NCBI GenBank assembly: GCA_023251195.1
Contig: JAHEZG010000017.1
Span: forward strand, 1 to 23,091
DNA length: 23,091 nucleotides
From: Chitinophagaceae bacterium
GTDB lineage: Bacteria > Bacteroidota > Bacteroidia > Chitinophagales > UBA10324
Direction: 5' to 3'
Part shown: positions 1 through 9,052 of the stretch, one piece after another
Layout: every line of letters starts with the position of its first letter
Numbering within the stretch: position 1 is the stretch's first letter
Position numbers and translations under genes: made by a program
Notes under the pieces: model-generated
Told to the model about the DNA's origin: nothing
Seen by the model: the letters and a program-made list of their open reading frames with translations, nothing else
Database searches by the model: none

Positions 1-2133
1 ACTGAAGATTTAACAGGATTAACTGCTGGAACTTATTCTGTAACTGTTATTGATATTAATGGATGTTCAACAACAACAAGCGCAACAATAACCGAACCGC
101 AATTATTAGTTGCAACAGTTTCAGCATCTTCAACAAATGTTACTTGTTTTGGCGCGTGCGATGGAAGCGTTGTTTTATCTATTTCAGGTGGAACTTCACC
201 ATACAATTATCAATGGAGTAATGGAGCAACTACTTCTTCAATAAATAATCTTTGTCCGGGAACATATGATGTAACTATTAGTGATGCGAATGGATGTACT
301 GCAACAACTTCAGATTTAATAACCGAACCATTTGCATTAGCCATAACAGTTGATGCTTGGACAGATACACTCGGATGCAATAATGCAGGCACAGGGTCAA
401 TAGATATTTCTGTTTCAGGCGGAACCCCCGGATATACTTACAACTGGAGCAACGGTTCAACTACTCAGGATTTATCGTTACTTAATGCTGGTTCATACAA
501 TGTAACAGTGACGGATGCAAATGGATGCACAACGGGGATTGCAACATCACTTGATATTGTTCAGGTTGGAAGTCCGACTGCGGTTGCTGATCCAACAAAT
601 GTGTCAGGATGTTTTGGTGATTCAACAGGATCAGTTGATTTAACTGTTACTGATGGACAAGCACCATTCACCTATACCTGGAATAATGGAACATCAACAG
701 AAGATTTATCAGGTTTAGTTGCCGGAGCTTATGCGGTAACTGTGATTGATGTAAATGGATGCTCAACAACTGCAAATACAATTGTTGGTCAACCCACCGC
801 AGTTAATGCGTCATCAATAAATCCAACCAATGTTACTTGTAATGGTGCAGCAGATGGCTCAATAGATTTAATACCAAGTGGCGGAACCGGACCCTACAAC
901 TATATATGGAGCAATGGCGAAACCACCGAAGACATTTCAGGATTAGATCCATTGGTTTATAATGTAACCGTAACAGATGCCAACGGATGCACAGCAACAG
1001 GAACGGTAAATATTACAGAGCCGGAAATGTTAACGATTATGGATACAGTGATAGCAGATGTCACCTGTTTCGGAGGCCTGAACGGCAGTATTAGTTTCAT
1101 GACTATGGGTGGAACACCGGCCTATTCCTTCACATGGAGCAATGGAGCAACCACCGAAGATTTAACCAACATCAGCGGAAACATTTATTATGTAACAGTA
1201 ACAGATGTAAATAATTGTCAGGTGATAGATTCGTTCAGTGTGAATGAACCTGCACAATTGGTGGCAAGCATTACCATCACTGATTCCATTACATGTTCAG
1301 GAATAAATTCTGATACAATAAATCTTACAATATCAGGTGGAACCGCGGCTTACAATTTCAATTGGAGCAACGGTGCAACTACAGAAGATTTAACAAATGT
1401 TGCTGCCGGAAATTATACTGTAACAATTACCGATGCCAATGGATGCACCACAACAGCCACAGTTAATTTAACCGAACCACAACCTTTAAATGCAAATGCC
1501 CAACAATCGCAAGCAGTGAATTGCAATGGCAATGCAACAGGTGTTGCAGTGGTAACAGCATCAGGCGGTACAGCACCATACATTTATTTATGGTCAACCA
1601 CATCAACCAACGATACCATTAATGGATTGTTAGCTGCCACATATTTTGTAACAGTTACCGATGCACACGGATGTTCGGATACTACCAGTGTTGTAATCAC
1701 ACAGCCATTGATTTTAGATGCAATCATAGTATCTGTCACCGATGTTAATTGTACAGATTTACTGAGCGGCGCAATAGATATTAATGCAACCGGCGGAACA
1801 TCTCCATACAATTACAACTGGAGCAATGCTGCAACAACCCAAGACCTGAACAACCTGGCAGCCGGAACTTACTTTGTAACAGTAACCGATGCCAATGGCT
1901 GCACCGATACACTTTCAACAATTGTTAATCCGGCAATAAGTGTAAGTGTAAGCATAACAGCTGACGATACCATTTCATGCAACAATGGAAGTGATGGCCA
2001 ATTAACAGCTGTAGTATTAAGTGGCGGGACTGGTCCGTTTACATTCCTATGGTCAAATACATCAACTACCCAAACCATTTCAAATCTTCCTGCGGGAACT
2101 TATACCGTAACCGTAACAAATACATTGGGATGT
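1..2133 (+). repeat. Tandem SprB-type coding repeats, period 228-234 nt
   Basis: The conserved cysteine codon ending each unit falls at 64, 295, 526, 760, 988, 1216, 1444, 1672, 1900 and 2131. The spacings are 231, 231, 234, 228, 228, 228, 228, 228 and 231 nt (76-78 residues). The first unit is cut by the window edge. Units are diverged in DNA sequence but keep the length closely, and five consecutive units are exactly 76 codons. Most units carry two cysteines, one near the start and one at the end, which could form a disulfide within the repeat. Confidence 0.9.
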
Positions 2134-2940
2134 ACTTATGAAGCAACCTACCAGCTTGCAAATCCATCGATTCCAAATTTCAGCAGTGGCGGAGCTACAG
2201 ATGTTTGCGGTTCGGATGGTACTTTAACAGCAACTTTGCCCAATGGTTATACTGGTAACTGGACACTTATTAACGGATCCGGAAGTATTGATGATGCCAC
2301 AAGCCCGGTAACTACCGTTTCAAATCTTGGAACAGGAAACAACCAGTTTGTTTGGACAATAATCAACGGAACTTGTACTTACACCGACACGGCTACACTA
2401 CTTACCATCATACTTGTAATTGATGCCGGCAATGATCAATCAACCTGCGATAGCATCAACATTCAATTGAGTGGAAGTTTATCTTCCGGTTCCGGAGTTT
2501 GGAGCAGCCCTGATAATGGAATATCGTTTTCTAATGTAAACGATCCTTCTTCAACTGCTTCAGGTTTAACAGTCGGGCAAAATACAATCATCTGGACTGT
2601 AACTGATGGAAACTGTATTGAATTCGATACTTTAATAATTACAGTTAAACCACCGGAAGATTGTAATTCTGATTCGCTTGAAATGCCAACCGGTTTTTCT
2701 CCAAATGGTGATGGACCTAACGATTATTTTGTAATCCATGGTATTGCAAGATATCCTGACAATGAATTTCAGGTGTTTAATAGATGGGGAAATCTCGTTT
2801 ACAAAATTTCAAATTACACCAATCAATGGGATGGAACGAACAACAGTGGTGAACCCCTTCCCGATGGAACTTACTTTGTGGTATTTACTTCTTCGGGTTT
2901 AACCGAACCGCTTACCGGCTTTGTTGATATGAGGAGGTAA
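1..2940 (+). CDS. SprB-repeat adhesin with gliding-motility-type T9SS C-terminal domain (5' truncated)
   Basis: The frame is open from base 1 to the stop at 2938-2940, so the start lies outside the window; 979 residues are visible. Nine complete SprB-type repeats and the end of a tenth are seen. Each runs from a V/I-T-C motif through SGGT-x-PY and W-S-N-G to T-D-A-N-G-C. A less regular PKD/Ig-like stretch follows (about 2160-2650), then a terminal domain from 2680 with FSPNGDG, FNRWG and a DGTYF motif. That ending matches the CHU_C / TIGR04131 type B sorting domain used by the type IX secretion system. Known family: SprB of Flavobacterium johnsoniae is a very large cell-surface gliding adhesin. 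The product is inferred to be secreted and surface-anchored. The PorP/SprF gene 46 nt downstream is the usual partner of such adhesins. Whether it acts in motility, attachment or biofilm cannot be told from sequence. Confidence 0.93.
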   Translation, partial: TEDLTGLTAGTYSVTVIDINGCSTTTSATITEPQLLVATVSASSTNVTCFGACDGSVVLSISGGTSPYNYQWSNGATTSSINNLCPGTYDVTISDANGCTATTSDLITEPFALAITVDAWTDTLGCNNAGTGSIDISVSGGTPGYTYNWSNGSTTQDLSLLNAGSYNVTVTDANGCTTGIATSLDIVQVGSPTAVADPTNVSGCFGDSTGSVDLTVTDGQAPFTYTWNNGTSTEDLSGLVAGAYAVTVIDVNGCSTTANTIVGQPTAVNASSINPTNVTCNGAADGSIDLIPSGGTGPYNYIWSNGETTEDISGLDPLVYNVTVTDANGCTATGTVNITEPEMLTIMDTVIADVTCFGGLNGSISFMTMGGTPAYSFTWSNGATTEDLTNISGNIYYVTVTDVNNCQVIDSFSVNEPAQLVASITITDSITCSGINSDTINLTISGGTAAYNFNWSNGATTEDLTNVAAGNYTVTITDANGCTTTATVNLTEPQPLNANAQQSQAVNCNGNATGVAVVTASGGTAPYIYLWSTTSTNDTINGLLAATYFVTVTDAHGCSDTTSVVITQPLILDAIIVSVTDVNCTDLLSGAIDINATGGTSPYNYNWSNAATTQDLNNLAAGTYFVTVTDANGCTDTLSTIVNPAISVSVSITADDTISCNNGSDGQLTAVVLSGGTGPFTFLWSNTSTTQTISNLPAGTYTVTVTNTLGCTYEATYQLANPSIPNFSSGGATDVCGSDGTLTATLPNGYTGNWTLINGSGSIDDATSPVTTVSNLGTGNNQFVWTIINGTCTYTDTATLLTIILVIDAGNDQSTCDSINIQLSGSLSSGSGVWSSPDNGISFSNVNDPSSTASGLTVGQNTIIWTVTDGNCIEFDTLIITVKPPEDCNSDSLEMPTGFSPNGDGPNDYFVIHGIARYPDNEFQVFNRWGNLVYKISNYTNQWDGTNNSGEPLPDGTYFVVFTSSGLTEPLTGFVDMRR

Positions 2941-2986
2941 AAAATTTGAATAAACATTCATTCATAGAAAAAAGAAATTTAAAGGC

Positions 2987-3919
2987 ATGATAAAGAAAAT
3001 AATTGTTCTGATTTTTTGCTCGGTGCTTTCGATGGCATCGTATGCACAACAGGATGTATTGTTGAGCCAGTACATGTTCAACAACCTATTGGTAAATCCG
3101 GGTTATGCAGGCAGCAAACGCTATGCATCAGCCACATTACTTTACCGAAATCAGTGGCTGAAATTTGATGGTGCACCAAAAACATTTGTTGCCACATTGC
3201 ATGGACCAACCCGAACACGAAAAGTAGGTTTGGGATTAACCATGGCGGCCGACAAAATCGGTGTAACCAGTCGCTACGATGTTTATGCGAATTATGCCTA
3301 TCACATGCAGTTAAATAAAAAATTGAAATTGGGTATTGGCATGCGCGGCGGAATCTCTTACTTCAATGCAAAACTAAGTGAGCTTGTAGTGTGGGATAAA
3401 CCTGATGCATTGTTTGACCCGGCATCGGTAAGCAATATTCTTCCAAACTTCGGAGCAGGCGCCTACCTCTATAATGAAAAATTTTACATGGGATTATCTG
3501 TTCCTGAATTGTTGAGCTACGACCCATCAAGACCGGCAAGTTTTAATTTGAAAAACAACATTGTACCTCGCCAGGTCCGACACTATTTCTTTACCATGGG
3601 TGGAGCAATCGAACTTGATCCTGACTTTGTATTGCGCCCTGCCATGTTAATTAAATATTCGCAAAACACACCGGTTGAATTTGATTTCAATCTGAATTTG
3701 TTAATCAAAAAAGTGCTTTGGGTTGGCGGTGCTTATCGAACAGGCGATGCAGCAGTAGGCATGATTGAATTACAGGCAACCAAACAATTGCGACTTGGTT
3801 ATGCATATGATTTTACTACTTCATTGCTAAAAAATTATTCCAATGGTTCACATGAAATCATGATTGCTTATGATTTCGGGTACGATATAATGAAAATTAA
3901 AACACCCCGGTATTTCTGA
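2987..3919 (+). CDS. PorP/SprF family type IX secretion system membrane protein
   Basis: A 310-residue protein with a signal peptide (KK then a hydrophobic stretch, cleavage near A-Y-A-Q-Q at residues 18-22). The mature start, QQDVLLSQYMFNNLLVNPGYAG, is the typical opening of the PorP/SprF family (TIGR03519), followed by alternating amphipathic strands expected of an outer-membrane beta-barrel. Known family: SprF is needed for surface delivery of SprB, and PorP is a T9SS component; genomes often carry many paralogues, each beside a large adhesin. Its place directly after an SprB-repeat adhesin with a type B C-terminal domain suggests it is the dedicated partner of that adhesin. It is probably co-transcribed with the genes on both sides (gaps 46 and 14 nt). 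Confidence 0.92.
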   Translation: MIKKIIVLIFCSVLSMASYAQQDVLLSQYMFNNLLVNPGYAGSKRYASATLLYRNQWLKFDGAPKTFVATLHGPTRTRKVGLGLTMAADKIGVTSRYDVYANYAYHMQLNKKLKLGIGMRGGISYFNAKLSELVVWDKPDALFDPASVSNILPNFGAGAYLYNEKFYMGLSVPELLSYDPSRPASFNLKNNIVPRQVRHYFFTMGGAIELDPDFVLRPAMLIKYSQNTPVEFDFNLNLLIKKVLWVGGAYRTGDAAVGMIELQATKQLRLGYAYDFTTSLLKNYSNGSHEIMIAYDFGYDIMKIKTPRYF

Positions 3920-3933
3920 TTATTGAATAAAGA

Positions 3934-5874
3934 ATGCAAGCAGGAAAAATAAAACACATGACTCTTTTAAAAATAAAAAACCTGATTCCGGTAACAGCAG
4001 TTGTGTTGTTACTCAGCAGTTGCGCCGGTTCTTACTACCTGGCAGGTGAACGGTTCTACCAGGATATGGCATACAACAAATCCATTCCGAAATTGGAAAA
4101 GTGTCTGTCAATGAAAGATTTTCCTGAAGCAAAAAAAATGCTTGCCGAAGATTATCGGCAGTCGAACAATTCAGCGATGGCAGAAAAATGGTATAAACAG
4201 GTAATCGGATTGCCCGATGCGAAGCCAAGTGATTTTTTATACTGTGCCCAGGCCATGATGGAGAATGGAAATTATGAGGATGCAAAGGGAATTCTGAAAA
4301 TTTATTTACAAAAAATACCAGGCGAAAAAACCGGAACAATTTTGCTTGCCTCGTGCGATTCAGTTAACCAATTCAAGGCAGATTCTTCAAAATATGTAGT
4401 TGAAGATGTAGCAATAAATACAGGCTCTTCAATGGCTCCTGTTTTTTACAATGGCGGAATCGTATTTTCTTCCGACAGAAACTCCAGTGCAAAAGTTTAT
4501 GCATGGACCGGTCATAATTACCTCGATTTATATTATGCGAAAGATAATGGTGAAGGAAATTTTGCATCGCCGGAATTGTTAAAAGGTGATGTGAACGGAT
4601 TGTATCACGATGCCAATGCTACTTTTTCGCCGGATGGAACTACCATGTACTTTACCCGAAATAATTACCTGAACAAAAAAACAAAACAAAACAGTGAAGA
4701 CATTATGCTGATGAAAATTTATTCATCAGCCAAAGATGAAAACGGTGATTGGAATAGTATAAAGGAAATGCCATTCAACAGCAATGATTATTCGTGCGGG
4801 CATCCGGCCATTGCCAATCGTGGTGCAACAATATATTTTGTAAGTGATATGCCCGGCGGACAAGGAGGAACTGATATCTGGATGGTAAAAAAGGAAGGGG
4901 AATCATGGGGAACTCCTGTAAACCTTGGTACCACCATTAATACACCCATGAATGAAATGTTTCCTTACATCTATAATGATTCAATTTTATATTTTGCTTC
5001 AGATGGATTGTTCGGTTTAGGAGGATTGGATATTTTTTCATCGGTTAAAAATGGAAACAGCTGGACACGCCCGCACAATGTGGGCTATCCGATAAATACA
5101 TCACACGATGATTTTGGATACCTTCCCGAAAAAAGTGGCGAGACCGGATATTTTTCAAGTAATCGTGAAAGCAGTGATGGAAGCAATGATAAAATTTATC
5201 ATTACCGCAAACCCGATTTAAAATTTACACTCAGTGGTTCGGTAGTAAGTAAAAAGGATCAGGCACCGGTACAGGGGGCAATAATTACACTCCTAAACAA
5301 AAAAACCGGACAAAAAGAAAACACAACCAGTGATGCAAATGGTCGGTTTAATTTTCAGTTAAATGAAAATACCGATTACGCAATCAGCGGAAACAAGGAT
5401 GGGTATTTTTCTAAAACAGAAGACATCAGCACCATTGGAAAAAAGCAATCGGAAAACATGATTGTTAAATTGAAAATTGAAATGGAACCGATTGAGTTAA
5501 ATAAACCAATTGTTTTGAAAAATATTTATTACGATTTTGATAAAGCCAACATACGACCCGATGCAGCAGTTGAACTGGATAAACTGGTTAAAATTTTAAA
5601 CGACAATCCAAGTATTAAAATTGAATTGAGTTCTCACACCGATTGCCGAGGCACTGACCAGTACAATCAGAAATTATCGCAGGCAAGGGCTGAAAGTGCA
5701 GTTGCCTACATCATCAGCAAGGGCATTGTAAAAGATAGAATTACTGCCAAAGGATATGGCGAGAAAGTGCCAACCGTAATTTGTTCACCGAATTGCGAAG
5801 CATGTACTGAAGAACAACACCAGGAAAATCGCCGCACAGAATTTAAAGTGATTGGCTTTCTGGATTTTAAATAA
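3934..5874 (+). CDS. PorE-like lipoprotein: TPR, PD40 propeller, CRD and OmpA domains
   Basis: A 646-residue protein with a lipobox (L-S-S-C, cysteine at residue 30), so it is likely a lipoprotein. The ATG at 3958 (residue 9) would give a more ordinary 21-residue signal peptide and may be the true start. In order: a TPR-like helical region (about 35-140); PD40/WD40-like beta-propeller blades (about 150-425, with repeated FSPDG, YFVSD, YFASDG and YFSSNR motifs); a carboxypeptidase-regulatory-like fold from about 431; and an OmpA peptidoglycan-binding domain (530-646) with YYDFDKANIR, SHTDCRG and NRRTEF. This domain order is that described for PorE of Porphyromonas gingivalis, which is thought to tie T9SS machinery to peptidoglycan. 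The cysteine insert CSPNCEAC in the OmpA domain is common in this phylum. Whether it is the core PorE or a paralogue dedicated to the neighbouring adhesin is open. Confidence 0.9.
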   Translation: MQAGKIKHMTLLKIKNLIPVTAVVLLLSSCAGSYYLAGERFYQDMAYNKSIPKLEKCLSMKDFPEAKKMLAEDYRQSNNSAMAEKWYKQVIGLPDAKPSDFLYCAQAMMENGNYEDAKGILKIYLQKIPGEKTGTILLASCDSVNQFKADSSKYVVEDVAINTGSSMAPVFYNGGIVFSSDRNSSAKVYAWTGHNYLDLYYAKDNGEGNFASPELLKGDVNGLYHDANATFSPDGTTMYFTRNNYLNKKTKQNSEDIMLMKIYSSAKDENGDWNSIKEMPFNSNDYSCGHPAIANRGATIYFVSDMPGGQGGTDIWMVKKEGESWGTPVNLGTTINTPMNEMFPYIYNDSILYFASDGLFGLGGLDIFSSVKNGNSWTRPHNVGYPINTSHDDFGYLPEKSGETGYFSSNRESSDGSNDKIYHYRKPDLKFTLSGSVVSKKDQAPVQGAIITLLNKKTGQKENTTSDANGRFNFQLNENTDYAISGNKDGYFSKTEDISTIGKKQSENMIVKLKIEMEPIELNKPIVLKNIYYDFDKANIRPDAAVELDKLVKILNDNPSIKIELSSHTDCRGTDQYNQKLSQARAESAVAYIISKGIVKDRITAKGYGEKVPTVICSPNCEACTEEQHQENRRTEFKVIGFLDFK

Positions 5875-5900
5875 CAGCATTTCAATAAAATAATTTTCAA

Positions 5901-5932
5901 CCGTTCCGAAAATATTCGGAGCGGTTTTTTTT
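5901..5932 (+). terminator. Rho-independent terminator after the T9SS module
   Basis: The arms are CCGTTCCGAA (5901-5910) and TTCGGAGCGG (5915-5924). They pair over 10 bp with one G-U, closed by the tetraloop AATA and followed by eight T (5925-5932). It sits 26 nt after the stop of the OmpA-family gene and would end the adhesin/PorP/PorE-like transcript. Confidence 0.9.
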
Positions 5933-6048
5933 ATATAAAATAACCAATTGCAAAATCCTAGTTGGTTCAATGTCCACGCTTGTAAAAACTAAGTTGTATG
6001 CAAAAACATCCGATAAAATAAATTATATCTTGCCGCAAATTATTTTTA

Positions 6049-8472
6049 ATGGGAGAATTTAATGAACTGCTGCTAAAAGGTGTTTTTATTATTTCAGTTA
6101 TCGCATTTTTTATTGCCTACGCTCAACGAAACCGTATTCAGGAATTAGAGCGATTGGTTAAAAAACTTTTAGCCGAATCAATAAAGCGTGAAATTGATGA
6201 GAAAAAAAATAATGAAGTAAAACCTATTATCAAAACTGAAAATACTTCAACTGAAATAACGGATTGGAGCAAGGGGCAAATCAGGGATGTTGAAAATGCA
6301 TTTCCCGATTTAAAAACTACTGTTCCTTTTCAAAAACAAACTCCACCGGCTATTGAAAAGAAAACTGAAGAAGCAACGACTCCAATTTTTATTCCTGCAA
6401 AAGCGGCTTCGCCTCCAATTGCTGCTGAACAGCAAAATAAATCTCGAACCAATGCTGAGTGGGAAGCATTGATTGGTGGAAAAATATTAAACCGAGTAGG
6501 TGCATTGGCCATAATCATTGGAATTGGTTTCTTTTTGAAATATGCTTTCAACAATAATCTGATATCTGAAAGTATGCGAGTTGCAATTGGTTTTGCAGCT
6601 GGAGGATTAATGCTTGCTGGTGGATATATTTTCAAACGAAAAAATTTTCAGGTATTTGCCCAGGGAATAGCAGGTGCAGGCATTGCAATACTTTATTTAT
6701 CGGCCTACTCATCGTTCAATTATTATCATTTGGTGCCGCAATCGGTAGCCATGGTTTTGATGATTTTAATAACTGCCATCACATTCTGGCAGGCTTTTGA
6801 AAATGATTCAATAGTGATTGCTTTATTTGGTTGGCTTGGCGGATTTTTAACACCGATTTTAATCAGTACCGGTCAGGCAAACGAGGTTGGTTTATTCTCC
6901 TACATCTTTCTTTTGAATATTGGTTTGTTAGTGATTGTATTAAAGAATGAAAAGTGGGCCATAATAGAACCACTGTCCTTGGCAGCAACTGTGTTTTATT
7001 ATTTCGCATGGAGTTTTCAAAATTATACTTCCGATAAATTTTCAATCACTGCAATATTCCTGACCATGTTCTGGTTTGAATTTATTGCATTGGAATTATT
7101 CAGGATTTACAAGAAGGAAAGAAAAATAACTGAGCTTCATCAACTGGTTTCCATTGCCAACAGCATCTTTTTTTATTGCGCTTTATATATACTGATTGAA
7201 CCCTTGTATCATGAATGGATGGGAGTGATTACTTTGATCGTTGCAGCCGTTTATGTTTCAGTTTTTCTGCTTATTAAAAGCAGGCGGGGCGAAGAAAATT
7301 TTTTGCAGTTTCGTTACCTGCTTTCTGCAATTCTGCTTTCTGTACTGGCGTCAGCTATTCAGTTCAATGATTTTAAAATCAGTATTGCGTGGGCGATTGA
7401 ATCGTTGTTGCTTGCGGCAACAGCTGCCAGGTATAAAAATGAAATTATCCTGTGGTCAGCAATGGTGTTGCTCTTTATGGCTTTCATGCGTTTCATTGGT
7501 GTGAATGGAGCTTTTTATATTTCACCATCCGTATTCCAGTTCATTGTTAACCAACGGGCACTTACACTTTCTGTTTTATTGTTTTCGTCAGTGGGTTCTT
7601 TATTTCTAGTTCGAAAATTTGAACATGAAAAGTCAACAATTATCAAATCTTTTTTCAGTTACAGTAGTATTTCAATTTTATTCCTGCTGATTTCTCTTGA
7701 AACAAAGGATTTATTTTTTCAATTATCTTTTCGTTCAACTGCACCATGGAATTCTTTTTTCAATAATAATTTACTTTTTGTTCTTGCAATTGAATGGCTG
7801 CTGTTATTGATCCCGTTGTTTTATTTCGGAGAGAAAAAGAAAAATGAAACACTCATTTATTCCTCCTTCATTTTGCTGACTTTAACAGTATTGGTTGGTG
7901 GTGGCATGGCCATGTTCAGTTTACAACCATTTGAATTGTTTGTGCCAGTTATAAATCTCAGAGCCGGCGCACTATTGTTTTCAGCCACCAGCCTGTTCTT
8001 AATTGCACGAACAATGGAAAAGAATATTGTATATCCATGGTTTAATGAAGCGGCTAATGTTATGCGCATTGTAATGGTGGCACTGATTTTTATTTTAATT
8101 ACAATTGAACCGTATGATTTTTTTGAAGCAAAAATTGCATTCAGCATAATCACGCAACACACGCAATACCTGCTTTCCAATTATCATAATAAGGCGCAGC
8201 TTTTTATTTCAGGGTCGTGGCTGGCTTATTCGTTGTTGCTTATGGGAATTGGAATTTACCGCAGCCGTTTTAATATCCGCATTGTTGCCATTGTGATTTT
8301 TGCAATAACAACCTGCAAAGTTTTTTTCTTTGACCTTTCGCATCTTGATACACTGCACCGGATTTTTTCATTCATCGGATTAGGTGTAATTCTGTTACTC
8401 GTTTCATTCCTGTATCAGAAATACAAACACCTGATTTTACCGAATGCAGAAGCTAAAAAACAAGATGTTTAA
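6049..8472 (+). CDS. DUF2339 family large multi-spanning membrane protein
   Basis: An 807-residue protein with one membrane segment at the N-terminus (about 10-23), a charged, possibly coiled-coil stretch (about 28-60) and a low-complexity Pro/Thr/Lys linker to about 135. Some twenty or more closely packed hydrophobic segments follow to the end. The start of the packed region has NRVGALAIIIGIGFFLKYAF and, later, GWLGGFLTPIL, which are characteristic of DUF2339. The function of the family is unknown. The layout (single anchor, cytoplasmic linker, many-helix domain) resembles a polytopic transporter or lipid/polysaccharide enzyme, but no catalytic motif was recognised. It appears to be a single-gene unit between a terminator upstream and a convergent gene downstream. 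Confidence 0.85.
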   Translation: MGEFNELLLKGVFIISVIAFFIAYAQRNRIQELERLVKKLLAESIKREIDEKKNNEVKPIIKTENTSTEITDWSKGQIRDVENAFPDLKTTVPFQKQTPPAIEKKTEEATTPIFIPAKAASPPIAAEQQNKSRTNAEWEALIGGKILNRVGALAIIIGIGFFLKYAFNNNLISESMRVAIGFAAGGLMLAGGYIFKRKNFQVFAQGIAGAGIAILYLSAYSSFNYYHLVPQSVAMVLMILITAITFWQAFENDSIVIALFGWLGGFLTPILISTGQANEVGLFSYIFLLNIGLLVIVLKNEKWAIIEPLSLAATVFYYFAWSFQNYTSDKFSITAIFLTMFWFEFIALELFRIYKKERKITELHQLVSIANSIFFYCALYILIEPLYHEWMGVITLIVAAVYVSVFLLIKSRRGEENFLQFRYLLSAILLSVLASAIQFNDFKISIAWAIESLLLAATAARYKNEIILWSAMVLLFMAFMRFIGVNGAFYISPSVFQFIVNQRALTLSVLLFSSVGSLFLVRKFEHEKSTIIKSFFSYSSISILFLLISLETKDLFFQLSFRSTAPWNSFFNNNLLFVLAIEWLLLLIPLFYFGEKKKNETLIYSSFILLTLTVLVGGGMAMFSLQPFELFVPVINLRAGALLFSATSLFLIARTMEKNIVYPWFNEAANVMRIVMVALIFILITIEPYDFFEAKIAFSIITQHTQYLLSNYHNKAQLFISGSWLAYSLLLMGIGIYRSRFNIRIVAIVIFAITTCKVFFFDLSHLDTLHRIFSFIGLGVILLLVSFLYQKYKHLILPNAEAKKQDV

Positions 8473-8495
8473 TAATTGAAAATGGAATTTTTTTT

Positions 8496-8954
8496 TCAGA
8501 ATTGTTTTTTTTCTGAAATGATTTCACATACATGATTCACCAATTCATAAACCGGAATAAAATCTTTTTCATCGCCATACCATGGGTCGGGCACTGATTG
8601 AAGTTTGCCCGGAAATAATTCATCCATAAATAATTTTACTTTTTTCATTCGGGTTTCACTGTGTGCAATGAATGCTATTTCGTGAGTTACATCAGTTGCC
8701 ATTGAAAAAATGAAATCGTAATAATCAAAATCTTTTGCGGTGAGTTGTTTGGCGCGATGTGCTTTCATATCAGTTCCGTATTTCATAGCGGTTCGTATTC
8801 CGCGTTCATCGGCGCTTTTACCAACATGATAATTTTCAGTTCCTGCCGAAGCTATTTCCCAATCAAGGTTTTTCTCTTTGCATTTTCTTTTCAAAATATA
8901 TTCAGCCATCGGGCTCCGGCAAATATTTCCTAAACACACAAACAATATTTTCAT
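8496..8954 (-). CDS. Low-molecular-weight protein tyrosine phosphatase
   Basis: The product is 152 residues when started at the ATG at 8952-8954 (MKILFVCLGN), the usual N-terminus of the family; an ATG two codons upstream (8960) is also possible. The active-site loop C7-LGNIC-R13-S is the CX5R(S/T) signature, with the nucleophile at Cys7 and phosphate-binding Arg13. The general acid is Asp123 in the D-P-W-Y-G motif. The length is normal for the family (about 150-160). Family members act on protein or capsule-kinase phosphotyrosines or on small phosphates. No tyrosine kinase or polysaccharide genes are nearby, so the substrate cannot be assigned. It is transcribed divergently from an MFS transporter and converges with the DUF2339 gene. 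Confidence 0.93.
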   Translation of the reverse strand: MKILFVCLGNICRSPMAEYILKRKCKEKNLDWEIASAGTENYHVGKSADERGIRTAMKYGTDMKAHRAKQLTAKDFDYYDFIFSMATDVTHEIAFIAHSETRMKKVKLFMDELFPGKLQSVPDPWYGDEKDFIPVYELVNHVCEIISEKKQF

Positions 8955-8971
8955 GACCATAAATTTATCAG

Positions 8972-9003
8972 CAAATATTTTTCATCAAAACACAACCGAC
9001 AAT
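8972..9003 (-). promoter_or_regulatory. Candidate Bacteroidota-type promoter of the phosphatase gene
   Basis: On the minus strand, ATTG (9003-9000) is followed by 20 nt and AATATTTG (8979-8972). The Bacteroidota consensus is TTTG-N19-TAnnTTTG, so seven of eight -7 positions fit. The predicted transcript start would lie a few bases before the ATG at 8954, giving a short leader. Such AT-rich motifs are weak evidence alone; the mirror-image site for the divergent gene supports it. Confidence 0.35.
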
Positions 9004-9010
9004 TGGTTGT
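8992..9010. promoter_or_regulatory. Dyad between the divergent promoters (possible operator)
   Basis: ACAACC (8992-8997) and GGTTGT (9005-9010) form a perfect 6-bp inverted repeat with a 7-nt spacer. It overlaps the -33 region of the candidate phosphatase promoter and ends 10 nt before the -33 element of the candidate MFS promoter. That placement suits a shared operator, but no regulator gene is adjacent and a 6-bp dyad may occur by chance. Confidence 0.25.
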
Positions 9011-9020
9011 TCACTTCAGG

Positions 9021-9052
9021 TTTATGATTTTAGTTTTTTATTGAAATCTTTG
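9021..9052 (+). promoter_or_regulatory. Candidate Bacteroidota-type promoter of the MFS gene
   Basis: TTTA (9021-9024), 20 nt, then AATCTTTG (9045-9052), against the consensus TTTG-N19-TAnnTTTG. Transcription would start around 9059, only a few bases before the ATG at 9065. If correct, the upstream in-frame TTG at 9041 lies inside the promoter and cannot be the translation start. Confidence 0.35.

Noticed and set aside
508..510. ATG at 508 as the start of the SprB-repeat adhesin
   Set aside because: The same frame is open from base 1 and encodes further repeats of the same type, so this ATG is internal.
1..2133. Regular repeats as a possible CRISPR array or satellite DNA
   Set aside because: The repeats are in one open coding frame, diverged in DNA and match the SprB protein repeat.
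5942..5967. AACCAA / TTGGTT inverted repeat just after the terminator, with some likeness to the dyad at 8992
   Set aside because: Short arms with a 14-nt spacer; inward extension needs G-U pairs, and the spacing differs from the other dyad. Probably chance.
6000..6048. Promoter for the DUF2339 gene around TATATCTTG
   Set aside because: No -33 TTTG-like element lies at the right distance and the -7 match is poor.
8494..8518. TTTCAGAA / TTCTGAAA hairpin at the 3' ends of the DUF2339 and phosphatase genes as a bidirectional terminator
   Set aside because: The stem is AT-rich with a 9-nt loop, has no T-run after either arm in the transcribed direction, and overlaps the last phosphatase codons.
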